From NCBI GenBank assembly GCA_008933995.1, contig WARS01000016.1, positions 12,664,848 to 12,728,847 of the forward strand: 64,000 nt of DNA, given 5' to 3'. This document shows positions 1 through 43,035 of the stretch, piece by piece (positions within the stretch are counted from its first letter, which is position 1; each line of letters starts with the position of its first letter). Position numbers and translations under genes: made by a program. The stretch is from Datnioides undecimradiatus (lineage: Eukaryota; Chordata; Actinopteri; Lobotiformes; Datnioididae). The notes under the pieces were generated by a model. It was given only the letters and a program-made list of their open reading frames with translations. It was not told the DNA's origin and searched no databases.

Positions 1-300
1 AATTAGCTGCCAGCACTGCTCAAGGAGGGAGGAAGTACAAAGTGAGAGGGAGGGAGAGCTGAAAGAGACAAGAAAAATTAATAGGAAGAAGCTATTTTAA
101 TTCTTGTGTTTTGCGTTCTGTGATCTGACGCGTTCAGCTGTTTTGTAACTTGAATAGCTGTTTTGTTAAAGATGTCTGAGCAGCTGCAAATTTTTTTATC
201 TGCTGCCGAACGGCGTGGGAGGCCCAATGTTTGAGCATGAAAAATGTCTCCTTTCATTTTGACACCAGGTTTGCTTGTTAACTAACATGTTTCTCAACAG

Positions 301-14956
<14,656 letters not shown>

Positions 14957-17900
14957 CCCCACAGGGTCCCTAAATCGGACTTTAGTAGAAAAAAGATGCC
15001 TTTTTTGGAAGAACAATGCAACAGAAGTCAAGCACTTAAAAACAATGTACATTCCAGTTTCAGAGTATATGAAATGTTATTTATTGATGCCAGTCACTGA
15101 CTGACTGAACTTCAAACCAGGAGTAAAATAATCCACTGTAAAAGGTGCATTATATGTTGATTTTCTATTATAAAGTATTTAATAAGAAGACTCTTAATGT
15201 AACGTGGAACACTTTATCAGATGTATATGTGCGTGGGTCTATGTGAACGCATGTCATATGGTATGTACTGTACATGTATTATAGGTACAAGAAGGTCAAA
15301 AAGTGCTTTACTGATCAAAACATGCTGAATACTGTGAATACCAAATCCAGTCACTCTTTTTGTCTTTCAACCAGGCCTTTCTTCTGTTACTGCTTATCAA
15401 ACAAGACAGTGAAACGGGCGATAAACTGAGGCGCCGTCAAATTGTAATATTCGCATCAAACAACATAAATGACACACAGCCTCAGTTTGGCTATGGCGGG
15501 CAAAGCAAGCGACACAATGATTAAGCTCATTTCTTCTTCATCCAGCAGTTTACTGAGTTGATGTGCACAGTCAGGTGAAGCCAGTGCAGGCACTCCTTCA
15601 GTGGATGCGGCATCAAGCACTGTTCAGCACCGTCTGTCGCAGGGGATTGTGCGTGTGTGTGTGTGTGTGAATCCACCTTGGGTCTATTTCTGGTGGTTCT
15701 CGAAGGCTGTGTCCTGCTGCAGAGGAAAGCGGGGCTGACAGAGCTCAGGCTCAGCGCTTATCTCCCCTTCACAGGAGGGCTACCACAGCCCTTTTCTCCC
15801 TCTGCCTCCGACTACACACAAACACACACACACACACATGCACACAAACACATGTACATGTGCTCAAATTGCCATAGGAGGCAGCGCTGTCAGCAGCTGA
15901 TTTTCACACATTTAAATCCATACCCCTGTGGTCCATGAATTGGGACGTGAGTGTGTTTGTAAGAGAGTGAGTTAAGGAGTGTGTGAGCATGTGTGTGTTT
16001 TCGAAGAGTAATTACACTCGGCACGGTTGACTCAGCAAGGGTCATGACAGAAACCAAACTGGAAATGAGCAGACAGCAGTCAGGATCCAGTATCACTTCT
16101 CCATGCTCTGCTACTTTTTTAACAAATCACACAGGCACAGTGATAATTACTTATGTGGATGTAGTATGTATAAAATGAATTAAAAGCACACATACAGTGA
16201 ACCCATGTGTTGTTTTGAGCCAGAACAGGAAAAGCAGGCAGTCCTGGATGTAGCATACTGTCATTTGTTAAAGGGCTCCATAGCTAAAGTAGGGTATGTG
16301 GATATGGGCATGGTGAAGTACATCACAGTCAACCTGTTAAAGTGAAAACAAGGTTGTCTACAGTTTAATCAGAATGACTGTCATCACAGTTGGTACTACA
16401 AGGTATGTGGTCAAGGGATAAATGAAAAGTGTACATTTTGCTTCGTGACATACTAAAAAGGTTGTGCGAATCAATAATCTCAGCAAAAGCGCTGAGGAGG
16501 ATAAAATGTTCACAGTAAAAAAAAACACTTTCTCACACTGGTCTTATTCATCACCTCAGTGGTTCCTTCTCACTAATTGCCCAGTGTTCATAGTCTTATG
16601 CAAAATCACTGACAGCTGTGTGTGAGAATCACTCGTTGATTTACTGATTCGGCAGAAAGTAGGGTTTTGACAATTTAATCCAGCTTTGATTTGATGTGTT
16701 GTTAAATCATTCTGACACTGACTTGATGGAATTAACTTTGGTTCTTTGAAGGTCTGCCAGTGTAAACTGATTCAACCAACAACAGCAACTCCACATCAAG
16801 GTATTGTTTCAAAGATCAACATTTATTTTCTAGTTCAAACTTGAGTCTCAAAAACGGTAACTCAACAAATGTTCTAAGTTTGATCTCCAGCATTTCTTGT
16901 CAGCTGTTTTACATGAGACACTTGTGCTGAAATAACTAAAACGCTGAGCTGGAAGTGGCAGAAAACTATGTAAAGCTACAAAGTGTCAAGTTCATTTGTG
17001 TAATATTGGCAACATACTTTCTGTTTATATATTCAGTAGTTAATATAAAGAAACCTTGCGCAATTAATCTTTGACACAACATGAATTGATTTAAATTTTG
17101 AGAAGGCTTCTGAGACAATCCATCTTTGGATCAAACAACGCAGTGTATGCACCCACCACTGTATTTGTTTTTAGTTTGGCATTGAGCTCTACTGCCCCCC
17201 AGTGGTTCAAAGTATCCACTGTTAAACATGTTTCCACAAAATATTCATTCATAACCTGCCGGAGTAACAGTTTGAATAGTGAAGCCACTGATCACCAAAA
17301 TACTGCAGAATGGATGTTATTAGCCATAGGGTTACTGAATATGCATTTATGTTTCTAATGACAAAATATTTGCAGTAATTATCAAATGAACACTTGAAAC
17401 ATGTTTTTTTTTCTTTTCTGTTGTCGTGCTCCTCACGTGACTGTTAATTATATCTTCTTGAATAGGGATTAACATTTTTAAATATACTGTCTTATATATT
17501 CTACTGATAGGAAGGACTTCTTTTATATCTTGATGTAATAAAGGATTCATCAGGTCAGCTCTGATCACCTGATTAAGAAAACTAACTGTAATGTAATCTT
17601 ATACCGCTATTATGCCCACTTTCAGGCCTTTTCCCAATCAGTGCTGTCTATACTAGTGTTATATGTTGGAGAATTTCTTTTTTCCTTTTGTGATTGACTG
17701 AGAGAGTAGTATAAATGCACTTTATTTGGAAAAAAAAACATTATTTGCTGGTATTGTTTGTAAGTTACTTTGAAGAAAAAGTAAATATACTGTATACAAA
17801 TATGAATTCAACAAATGAACACAAAAGTCCAAGTACATTCCACATTTCTCTGTTCACTGAAAGTGTATTTATTTGTACCATGGGGCATTTTTGTTTGTGA

Positions 17901-17965
17901 TAGATGTGATTCAAATGCAGACACCTGAAGTGCAGTATGTGGAATAAAATTCTGAGATTTGTTCC
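14957..17965 (+). other. mast3: mast3 3' UTR, about 3 kb
   Basis: No conserved reading frame follows the stop codon. The first strong AATAAA is at 17943-17948, which fits a long AT-rich 3' UTR. A weaker ATTAAA at 16179-16184 could give a shorter form. The stretch also holds GT/CA microsatellites at 15653-15669 and 15815-15838. Transcript extent is inferred, not proven. Confidence 0.55.
17943..17948 (+). terminator. mast3: candidate mast3 polyadenylation signal
   Basis: Canonical AATAAA in a short AT-rich stretch, followed by T-rich sequence (ctctttttttgac at about 17980). It is the only canonical hexamer I noticed between the mast3 stop codon and the atg4d promoter region. Confidence 0.5.
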
Positions 17966-18699
17966 AAAACACCTCTCACTCTTTTTTTGACTCTTATCTG
18001 TTACAACAATCTTGAAGCGCTTGTAACACTTTTATGCTGCTAATGCAAGTAATGATGTCAATAGTCAAAGCATCTTTGAGTGAAAACATGGGCTGTAGCG
18101 GCATTGCATTTAGGTTTTTTCTGTTCCAGGACCCTGCTATAATCGATTCTTCCTCATCTAAATATTTTTCTGTCCAAATGCTGGAAAGTAGACAGAAACA
18201 GGCTCAGGACACCTGCTCTAAGAGATGGAGAGATGCACTGAGTTCAGTGTTCAGTGAACCTATGATAATGATCTAAATTGGAGCAAGTTTAACCTATCCT
18301 TTTTTATTTGCGCAAAACAAACATCCATAAGGCAATCTGGGCAAACTATTTATTTATTTAATTGTTTGACTTCTCAAGTGTCTGTGACCACTAATATAGT
18401 TAAAAAACAATTGCTTGGCTCTTAGTGATACAACTTATTAAAAACAAACTCAGAATGATGGACGTTATGTGTTTCAAAATTGAGACCTTTTGTATATTGA
18501 ATTTAACGTTTAGATTATTTTAAACGTGTACATAAAATAATTTAATTTATCATTTATTGAAAATATTGGACACATGTTAGAAAACTGTCACTCACAGTAC
18601 TAATCATACATTTATGCTAATACGTACGCAATCATTGACTATTTACTACCACGTACCATTTGTAGCCTAGGTTACAGATTACATAACTCTAAGAGTAAA
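17966..18699. other. mast3-atg4d intergenic spacer, nothing recognised
   Basis: AT-rich sequence without conserved coding, RNA gene or repeat that I can identify. Reading frames here are short and low in coding character. Confidence 0.6.
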
Positions 18700-19173
18700 T
18701 ATTAGCCAATGGCACACTGCTAAAGTCTATGGTCAGAATATTAGCCAATCAGCTTTCTCATCGTGAATACTTCAACCAACTGCGTTGCGCCAGGAAAGGA
18801 CAACAGGAAGTAAATGCCCTCTGCAATTAAAGGGAGATGCTAAAGCACTGGCCGGTAAGGGAAGCAAAACCTGCTGTGTACAGGATTATTTTCGCAAGAG
18901 TGCATACAGGCTGTTGAATGGGGGAACGCATGTCGTACTGTGTTTTGCTGAAAAGTCTTTGAAAGGATCTTTGGTTTGTCCGGTTTGAATGCTTCGGTAG
19001 TTTAGCTAACGCCGGGGGCTAACGGCTAGTAATGCTAACGTTAGCTAGCTGTAGTGAGATAGTACACTGAAATTATCCGCCAGGACTGCATCCGCGGGTG
19101 ATGAGTGAGGAAATCGCTGAAATGATTCAACTTACTACAAAGCACCGACCAGCTTAACCGGCATTTACAGCAG
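18700..19173 (+). promoter_or_regulatory. atg4d: atg4d promoter and probable non-coding first exon
   Basis: Two identical attagccaat (CCAAT/NF-Y-type) boxes lie at 18701-18710 and 18740-18749. They are followed by an ETS-like caggaagtaa at about 18804 and a more CpG-rich stretch to about 19170. A good splice donor, CAG|gtacgtag, follows position 19173 and would join a non-coding exon 1 to the coding exon near 20869 (acceptor gcaataag). A perfect 12-bp palindrome gctaacgttagc is at 19034-19045. The transcription start is inferred. Confidence 0.5.
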
Positions 19174-20902
19174 GTACGTAGTTGTTAGCAGGTGAGCCTT
19201 TATTTCTTGGTGAATTGACCATATTTAAAGGAGGTGCGGTTACGGCAGTTTCTCGAGTCTAATGTTTGGCTTTTTTTTGTCAAAAGAGAAATATGTGGTA
19301 TATTATGTCACATTGACGTCGTGAAACCAGAGAAACACTGTGAAGTGAATGGGGTGTTGAGTTATTCGTGGTCGTGCGACATATTTCTGGTGTCGTGACA
19401 GATACATTGTGACAGTGAGTAATTGTGTTTCACAGCTTGAACGACTACGATGAATAATGACAGCCACCATAATCAGATGACTTTCACGGAGGCTGAGAAA
19501 GCCCGACATGCCGGTTGTCAAATGCTAATCACATGATGTTTTTTTTTTTTTTCCCTCACAGACATGTTCCCATCAGTGTAATCAGTGACTACACACCGTG
19601 TTACTGTTCCTTGTTGAAACTGCTACTCATCAGTTTCAGCACAGTGGAAAATACACTGGTACTGTCCTTTTATGCATTGTGAAATTAGTTTTTGAAGACG
19701 TAAGACTTACGTTAGCACTGACAATATTGTGTTTATTTCTGCTTTTTCAGGAAGTGAGGACTTGCTTATGGTTTAGAGACTAGTTGCAGTACTGGCTTTA
19801 CAGTGTAGTTATTTTTAAGTATAGGAAAGTTCATTCGTAGCTTTGGAAATGTAGTTTGACAAATAGCGTAAGGGTGCTGCAAGTAGCAATTATTTTTACT
19901 GAAATTAATGTAATGAAAAAACTTATGTAGTTGTTTGTGAAGTGTGTAGTGAAAAGTGCCCATCACAATCTCACAAAGCACAAGGTGACATATTCATATT
20001 ACACTGGGTTTGTTTTGGTTTTTTTTACCTAAAATGTACCAAAAAATTCTCTGACAGTCTGTTTAGTTTGTCGAACTACTGTTTCCAAGGCCGAGAATCG
20101 AACTTCCTGCATATTTCAATGAAGTTACTCTATTAGAAAACAACAGGAGCTCCAAATGTTTATGCTGACTGACTTTTTGACTAATCTTTTCGTCTCTACT
20201 GTCAAACATCTCACTGTCTTCATCAGCAGGTGGTGAAGCTCGGTTTCCTGAGATTTGATGGTTTTGTGTAGCATGTACATTGGCATTTAAGTAGTCTCTA
20301 CTAAAACCACAAAGCCAAAAAAGTGTCATCGTTACAAGTTGATATATAACATCAGTCCTTAACTGGGCCAGTTACTGTCTCGCTAAAAAAAAGGAAAGCA
20401 AGAGTGCAGCATGTCAGTAAATCTTCACTGAATCATCCTTTATATCTTCAGCTCCAAACGTCTAGTACTGATATTGTATTGACCAAAATTCCGAAATTTC
20501 CTCAGGAGGCTTTACAGTATATACACCATCTAATATCGTCTGTCTTTACAACCTTGTTTTAGATGAAGAAAAACTGCACAAAACCTGTAACAGAAGAAAA
20601 GGGAGAAATGTCAGGAAGGGTTAAAAGAGAATCTGTGTCACTGGTTCCCTGTTCTGTACACTAGGCAGAAGTGAGAATGGTAAAACAACGACGTGAAGAA
20701 AAAAATATACAAGTTGATATTTGGATTTTAAAAAAAGTATAAATATAATATTGAGTAGTTGTTTAGCCTAGAAGGAGGATAAGGTAAGTCGATGACATGA
20801 ACTCCTGTCAGCAGTGAATAATTTACCTGAACTCCATCTGTCTTTTCTTTCTTCTGTGTTGCAATAAGGAGCAGCAGAGTCCTGCTCTGAAGGCTCAGAG
20901 GC

Positions 20903-23900
20903 ATGAACTCCGTTTCCCCCAGTGCCGCGCAGTACAGAGGGGGAGCGATGCAGGATGAGCTGGTGGAGAGTCGCAGACAGCAGCCGCTGGAGCGGCAGGG
21001 CAGCTTTGGTCTCCGGCCACCACAGACACCAGATCCCAACAGGGAGGCAACTGGAGAGCCTGACGAGATGGACAAACTGAAAGCCAAACTGATGTCTGCA
21101 TGGAACAACGTGAAATATGGTTTGTACTGAGCCTTGAATATGTTTGGGAGTTTCTGTCGTGTGTTTATATTTTATAAATTTAGAATAATATTTTATTATT
21201 AACATGCTGTGAAACAACATGACAGTCAGCCCTCTAGAGCAGCTACTTTGCCTAACTTGTATTTTCTCCTCTTTCTGAAGGTTGGACTGTTAAATCTAAA
21301 ACCTCATTTAACAAGATCTCACCCGTCACAGTCCTGGGACACTCCTATCTGCTCAACAGTGAAGGTAAGCTCTAAATACACAAACCCATTTTAAAAATCA
21401 AAAAAGCTTGTTGGTTGATGCAGTGTTTCCACTCTAGAAAGACAGATGTCACAGCAGACCCCAGGTGTTGCAGTGATGTGTGTTTTTGATTAACCACACT
21501 GAGCTAAACCCTTTTCCTTTGAAAGATGTTGGGTTATGTAAGAGAACACACAGAAGTAGACCTAAAAATGCCTACTTGTTTTATTTCACAGACATGTTAA
21601 CAGATCATATAAACATGAGATGAAACTCACAAACAGTTGATTTTGTTTGACTGAGCACAACGTAAGTCCCTCCTAATGCTCTCTTTCTTTCTCTCTGGCT
21701 CACGCTTCACGCCTTTCATGTCCTCTCAGATGAGGTGGAGCGCTTTCGCCTGGCATTTGTATCCAGGGTTTGGCTGACCTACAGGAGGGAGTTTCCTCAG
21801 CTGGAGGGCTCCACCTGGACTACAGACTGTGGCTGGGGCTGTATGCTGCGCAGTGGGCAGATGCTGCTAGCGCAGGGACTCCTGGTCCATTTGATGCCCA
21901 GAGGTTTGTCCCTATGCCAGTTACCTCAGTTAGAACAATGTGTCAGCCAATCATCACTCTTTTAAAAAAAACTGATTAATCTTGTTTTTTCAGTGAAATG
22001 TTTTTATCTCTTAATAATGTGAAGCATATTACATTGTCCCTGCAGAAAGTTGGTACTTATTTAAACCACACTGATTTAAGATGCCTTCTGGCACATTATC
22101 GGACAGACATTAGGTTTTTCTTTCCATCCTCCCATATCTTTGTCTAACTACTGTTTTTTTGGGGTTTTTTTTTTTTTTGGTTTTCATATCTCAGTGCACA
22201 TTTTCATTCACTCCCTGTCACTTGTTTTGTTTTTTTCAGCTTCTCATTGCTTTAATTTTCTTCTTTTACTTTTTACTTACATTTTTACACCTTATTTTTC
22301 CTGTTTTATTTTGGTTTATTTTCATCTCAGACTACATTCTGTGTCTTATGGGTCCTTGTGTGTTACTTTTTTCTTGTGCTCTGTCTTTTAATAATATATC
22401 ATTATGTTTTCATGCTGATTAGTATGGTATTCAAAAAATGTCTCCTGTCTGTTTAAAGCTGAAGACTGAAGAAACTCAAGAATAATAAATCCACCGATCT
22501 TAAGCCTGGCTGGTACTCGATTGCTAAGTTATTTTCTTCTTCTGTAGACTGGGCCTGGGCAGATGCCCAGCAGTTCACCGACGTGGACTTTGAGGTGTTT
22601 AGACCACGTTCCCCAGCTCGGGCTGGAGGGGTCCCCATTCCCTCGTTTGGCTCTCCACGTGGATCCAACACCCCCGAAAAGTCCCTGCTGAGTGATCAGG
22701 CACCTAGATGCAGCCAAAAAAAGAGACCCGAGTCTGCGAGGGACCGGCAGGCAGAGCCCACCCACCACAGGCTGGTCACCTGGTTTGGGGATCAGCCCTC
22801 AGCACCTTTTGGGATTCACCAGCTGGTGGAAATCGGCAAAAGTTCAGGGAAGAAGGCTGGTGACTGGTATGGCCCCTCTATAGTGGCACACATACTCCGG
22901 TAAGAGCCTTGGATGAAGCATTGTTTTGAGACTTATTATTTCTTAAATTTCCATAGTTGACACACTTATGAATACATTTCTTTCAGAAAAGCAGTAGCCA
23001 AAACTTCAGCAGTCCAAAACCTGGCTGTGTATGTGGCTCAGGATTGTACAGGTGAGGTTAACAGACAAGATACTAATTGAATTTACTAACTATGCCTTGT
23101 GAGAGTTCAGTCCAGGTATCAGAATGTTGCTCTAGAAGTCCACTTGCCTGTATTTCTGTGCATGCATACTTTTTCTCATCTTGGTCTGTGCACTGCAGTG
23201 TACAAAGAAGATGTGGTGCGTCTCTGTGACCTGTCACAAAACCAGACACCCTCTGATCCGTCCAACCAAGCCTGGAAGTCTGTCATCATACTGGTGCCTG
23301 TGCGGCTGGGAGGGGAGGCCCTCAACCCGTCCTACATCGAATGTGTCAAGGTTTGAACATTCTGCCACCTGTCCACAGGCTCCTCTGTGCTTCCTGATTT
23401 GCTTCTAGAGAACTGCGTTAACTTGCCTAAGTTCTTTCTCACATCTCTGATGTCCTGTTAAAAACATTTGTTTTCCTTTCCAGAACATCATAAAGCTGGA
23501 TTGTTGTATTGGAATCATCGGAGGCAAACCGAAGCATTCGCTTTACTTCATTGGTTTTCAAGGTAAAAGCCAGCAGGAGGGAAATATAAAAGACAAAAGT
23601 TAGGCATGAAGAGTAGCTAACATTTTTGGTTATATCTGCTCTTTGAAAGGAACGTTGCACTTCAACTTCTTTATGACTGAGAGGTTTTTTTCTGGTCATC
23701 TGATTGGCACTTGACAGGTGTTCGTGTTAAAGTTTAAAATTTAATACTCTGTTAATTTCCGGTGTGTTAGATGAGCAGCTGCTGTATCTGGACCCTCACT
23801 ACTGTCAGCCTGTGGTCGATGTCTCCCAAGTCAACTTCTCACTGGAGGTTGGTTTCTGTCTCCAATGAACTTGGACCATGTGACTGTCATAATCAATAGT

Positions 23901-24778
23901 GTTTTGACTGAACAGACCATTAAGATACCATGTTCTTTCAGTAACTCCTGTTGATTGTTACTGTTTGCACTTTTGTCATTCCCTAGTCGTTCCACTGTAG
24001 CTCTCCCAAAAAGATGCCCTTCAACCGCATGGATCCCAGCTGTACCATCGGCTTTTACGCCAAGAACAAGAAGGACTTTGAGTCTCTCTGTTCTGCTGTT
24101 AGTGAGGTGAGTTTTTACACCATCCTCAAACCAATAATTCACTCAGCCAATCAGAGTGGCGAATCACCTACAGCCCATTAAGCTGTAGTCGGACTAGAAT
24201 ACGCCAGTGAAACGTACTGACATGGTGTGTTGTAAACGTAACAGAAGCTAAGGTGGCTAACAGGCTAACAGGTCTAAAACAAAAATATAATAAACAGGTG
24301 GCGGTGGATTATTGTTTTGAGACAGACATGAAAAGTGTAACTACTTAGTGTCTTTCTTTACATCTAGTAATTTCATCAATTTTGATTTGTTAGTATGGTT
24401 TGAATCCAAGACAAGCAAATTAAAGATGTCAACAATTTGTGAAAATAATAAACAAATTCATTGATAATGGAAATTTTATTTTGTCTAATAAGCACTGTAA
24501 AAAGACTTGAGTCGAGTGTTTTCCTCTTGATATTTTTCTTCTCAAATCAGTCTAAACTTGAATTTTTCTGTGTTGACTGTGTTTTGTTGCTCTTTCAGGC
24601 CCTGTCATCATCAAAGGAGAAGTACCCTATCTTTACCTTTGTGGATGGACAGGGTCAGGATTATGGACTTGAGGGTCACAGCGGCAATAACAGTGGACCT
24701 GCAGCTCACATTCTGCCCCCTGGTAAACTGGGCAGGTGTAGCAACAGAAGAAACAGTGACGAGTTTGTCTTCTTGTAA
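20903..24778 (+). CDS. atg4d: Cysteine protease ATG4D (autophagin-4)
   Basis: Cytosolic papain-like C54 peptidase that trims pro-Atg8 (LC3/GABARAP) proteins and delipidates them in autophagy. Coding exons: 20903-21119, 21281-21364, 21730-21903, 22548-22899, 22987-23051, 23199-23350, 23484-23562, 23771-23847, 23987-24106, 24599-24778. They total exactly 1500 nt (499 aa plus stop); human ATG4D is 474 aa. The start matches the family (MNSVSP..AAQYR). Catalytic Cys is residue 138 in [13 protein letters not shown]; the Asp/His pair is D382/H384 in LDPHYCQP. A probable caspase site DEMD57-K58 precedes the catalytic domain, equivalent to the human DEVD site. The C-terminus DEFVFL matches human EDFVFL and could act as an LC3-interacting motif. 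A Ser/Arg/Pro-rich insert (exon 22548-22899) is longer than in human. The N-terminus and C-terminus separate it from ATG4C. Confidence 0.96.
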
Positions 24779-27239
24779 AGCGGGTGCTCTCTCAGCATTC
24801 ACCCACAGGGGGCAACAGAGGACACCTCATTTCCTTTCAAAGGGAAGGATTCAACTCAGTTGAAGGTGCAGCTGCAAGGTGGACGTGACGCTTTCGTGCT
24901 TTATCGCCTCACTGGAAGTAAAAACTGTGCAGCTTCTGTCATCACCTTTTTGTATGGATGGGTAGTATAAGCTAACAGGCATTAATGGGTGTTCGCTGGA
25001 GCGTGATTCTCCTGAGAAAAGCCATGATTTCTGAACTGATCATGGTTAAAAATGTTTCAAGTACTTGAAGTATTCTTCATTCACTTTATCAGACACCTCA
25101 AAAGCCTCAAAAAGTTGAGCATGTATGAGTAAATTCAAGCGCTTTAAAGTCCAGCTACACTGAACTACTGTGTTTTTTGTCCTGGTGTGAACTGGACAGG
25201 CTGAAGGTGGTGTGTGGTCTACATGATATTTAATTCACTCACTGGTCAGGCACAAGGGTTGCCTGATACAGTTCTTGACGTGTATTATATGCTGTCTGCT
25301 GTACATCTTTTTCATTCTTTACATTTATTTATCAGGTTTATGAATGCCTGTTTGTGTGTGAGCAAGTGTGGGGTTAGTGTAGTTTTATTTGTTTTGTCTT
25401 TAATAAGTGTGACAATGTATTTAAAAGTCACGGTGCTTCACAGAGGTCTTAGATTCTTCCAGGAGCATCTTGAACAGCTTGTAAATTCACTCTTCTGTTG
25501 CAGTCTAGCCCGTGTATCACACAGATGACTGGAGCCTTGATCTGCAACACGCTTTAGCTCTTTATTATATATCATAACAATCCAAAAAACGTGCAAATTC
25601 ACGGTCACAATGCTCCTAAAATCCTACTTATTCTCCCAGGTTCAGGTTGAAGAGGAATGATGCATTCGCTATAGATGGATGTTTATCTTTACCTGGTAGA
25701 CTGTGGCTTCTCTAATGAAGCAGGAGAATAAGTTATATTTGCAGAGTAAAACCCAGAACAGGTCTTTTTACTTAAGTCCAGGTTCTGTTTGTTTTTTTTT
25801 CACTTTATAAACTTAAACAGCCAGTCAGACCGTCCCAAGCTGAATGGATTGTTTGCCTCGATCTTCAGGCTTCTGTTTTCTTTGTCCCTGTTTTTATACA
25901 TGAAAGCTTGAAAGCTACTACTGCAAGTTGCACTACTACTGTTATTAGGTTTGTTGTCCCGATTAAACTGGAACAAACACTGGAATCACATTTTACTTGT
26001 ACCTCTTATTTGTTAGATCCATATTTTGTTTTGTACTTCACTGCTCATGGTAAAACTGCTATAAACCTATAAATTATAAATGGATATAAAAACTATAGTC
26101 TGACTGAGTGTCGAGCCCACTGAAGAATAAGTGTCTTTAACCTCAGTTTTTCTTGGAGTACTTTCCAGAATTAAATTGCATATTCCTGGAAACTAGTCTT
26201 CCACTGCTCAGAGCTAGAATGAGGAACTTTTAAAGCTAACTGGTCTTGTGATAAGGTTTCATGTTTGTTCACTTTTGACAAATGAATTTAAGAGTCTCTG
26301 CATATTGGACAGGAAGGGTTTTATAAATGAATACACAGATGGTGCCCTGCTGGTGCCTCCTGTTTGTTTGTGATGACCATTCAACCTCTCATCAATGCCA
26401 CTTGTGCATGCGTACGATAGGCATGTTAAGTGATGAATGGTAAAATGGATCCTATTTTTTAACTTATTTGAGTTCATTAGAATGAATGAATGGAAACCTT
26501 GGATTGGATTGGCACTACATAAGGACAGTCTGTTTAAAAGGTTTTTGTACTTCAAATTTCCCTGGAAACTGACATGAAATCGTTTAAATACTCACACTGA
26601 TGTAGAGCAAATCTGCCATGTGCAGTAAATATTTCATAGAAGATGCTGTAACATTGTCTAGCATGTTGCTGAAGCTACATTTTAGTTTATTGGGCATGTT
26701 TTAGACTGCAGTTGATCATTGCAACAAGGTGCTTATTACCTATGTGTGTCACATTTGTCAGTAAAGCTGCACATCTTTGTTGCAATTAATAATAATTAAT
26801 TAATCCTGTACAAAAAGGTCTCCTATTTTATAAACTCTATGGAGTGTGTTTAGGCCTTAGTGTCTGCAGGTTCAGAGAAATCTTGTTTAAACCTTTAAAA
26901 ACTTGAACTTGTGTCAACAAACCTTCAGAAAACTTTGAATGCAGCTAACAGTAGAACTGGGAAATATTGTGTCTAAGTTGTTTTCATTATCACGTGATAA
27001 TGGCCATTAGATTACACGATAAACTGAATATTTAATGGGAACAAAACAGAACAGAAAACTGGGCAGGAAATGTTACGTTTGATAATTTTGCCAGTTAAAT
27101 GTTTTCTTCAAAATTTTCATTTAAGCATGACTAAAATTTAGCAGAATTGTATCCGTATATTATTAAGACGTATAATTAAAGTTACGTTTGAGGTTAGCTG
27201 TAAATGGCTATATGCAAACACTGTATAAATCTGAATAGA
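24779..27239. other. atg4d 3' UTR and spacer before smarca4
   Basis: AT-rich sequence without recognisable coding exons. No AATAAA was noticed. ATTAAA at 25962-25967 and 26170-26175, or an AGTAAA near 26760, could end the transcript, so the 3' end is unresolved. A CTCF-like cagggggca core lies at about 24806, just past the stop codon. Confidence 0.5.
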
Positions 27240-27387
27240 TAATCTGCGGGGAGAGCCTGACTGTAGCTGTCCACGCATGCGCGCTGCCGGCAGCCGTGAC
27301 TAGACATTCGGTCATAGGAGCGGTGGAGGGGGCGCTCGAGCCACGTCGGTGAAACAAATCAACGCTTGAAGGCAGATTACAAAGAGG
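27240..27387 (+). promoter_or_regulatory. smarca4: smarca4 promoter and non-coding exon 1
   Basis: A local CpG-rich patch in AT-rich surroundings contains cgcatgcgcgc (27274-27284), which fits an NRF1-type site. It ends at a strong donor, AGAGG|gtgagtgg, after 27387. The next acceptor, ctatcag at 27971-27977, leads into the exon with the start codon. An untranslated first exon joined to a second exon starting 27978 is therefore likely. The exact start site is not determinable here. Confidence 0.6.
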
Positions 27388-28015
27388 GTGAGTGGACTAA
27401 TTGCGACAACTGCTGCGTTTTCTTTTATCTCCCACAAATATAAACTCGGGAGCGCAGAAATTCACCCGGGACTGCCTGTCCTGTTGATGCGGGTAGGTCA
27501 GTCGCACAAGCACAGTCCGCCATTCCCCTTTTTTATATTTAACGAGGCACCCTTTCATGGGCTGAGTGAGGAAATTCTCAGTAGCATGGGCTTATGTGCA
27601 TAATTTACAGTATTTCCCCGTGTTCAGTGCAAGTGCAGTGGTAGACCCTGCAGCTGTAATTGCATATGCGCGCAACGGGTGATTTGGTGCAGCGCAGCAG
27701 GAGAAAGTCTTCATCTGATAGGCGTTTGACAAAATTCACCCATGTCCCGCAAAAAATGTGCAACAGCGAAATTTAACAGAAAAGCAGAGTTTTTATGCCG
27801 ATATGCGGCTTCACTGTAAATATATCTTTGAAAGTTACGTCTCATCAAAACACTAATTTAATGCATATGTGAATTACTAATATTTGAATAGTGAACTGTC
27901 ACTTTTTCAAAGATAATTTCCTCCTACTCTGTGTCACTATCTCCCACACTTTCTCTGTCATTTCTCTTCTCTATCAGGTCCCTGCTGCTCGTTCAGGAGC
28001 AGGAGATCCAGGGTG

Positions 28016-42958
<14,943 letters not shown>

Positions 42959-43035
42959 ACTGTGCTGCTACGTGGGAGAGAAGGGGCCATAAAGCACCGG
43001 ATGGAGTAAATAAAACATGCCTCTGTCAACTCCAG
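42959..43035 (+). terminator. smarca4: smarca4 3' UTR end with canonical poly(A) signal
   Basis: AATAAA at 43009-43014 lies only about 50 bp past the stop codon, followed by a tctgt-containing stretch. This implies a very short 3' UTR for at least one isoform. A second AATAAA at 45089-45094 could serve a distal isoform about 2 kb longer, which I cannot confirm. Confidence 0.6.

Noticed and set aside
20903..24778. ATG4C instead of ATG4D
   Set aside because: The N-terminus MNSVSP..AAQYR, the DExD-K site and the C-terminal DEFVFL match ATG4D.
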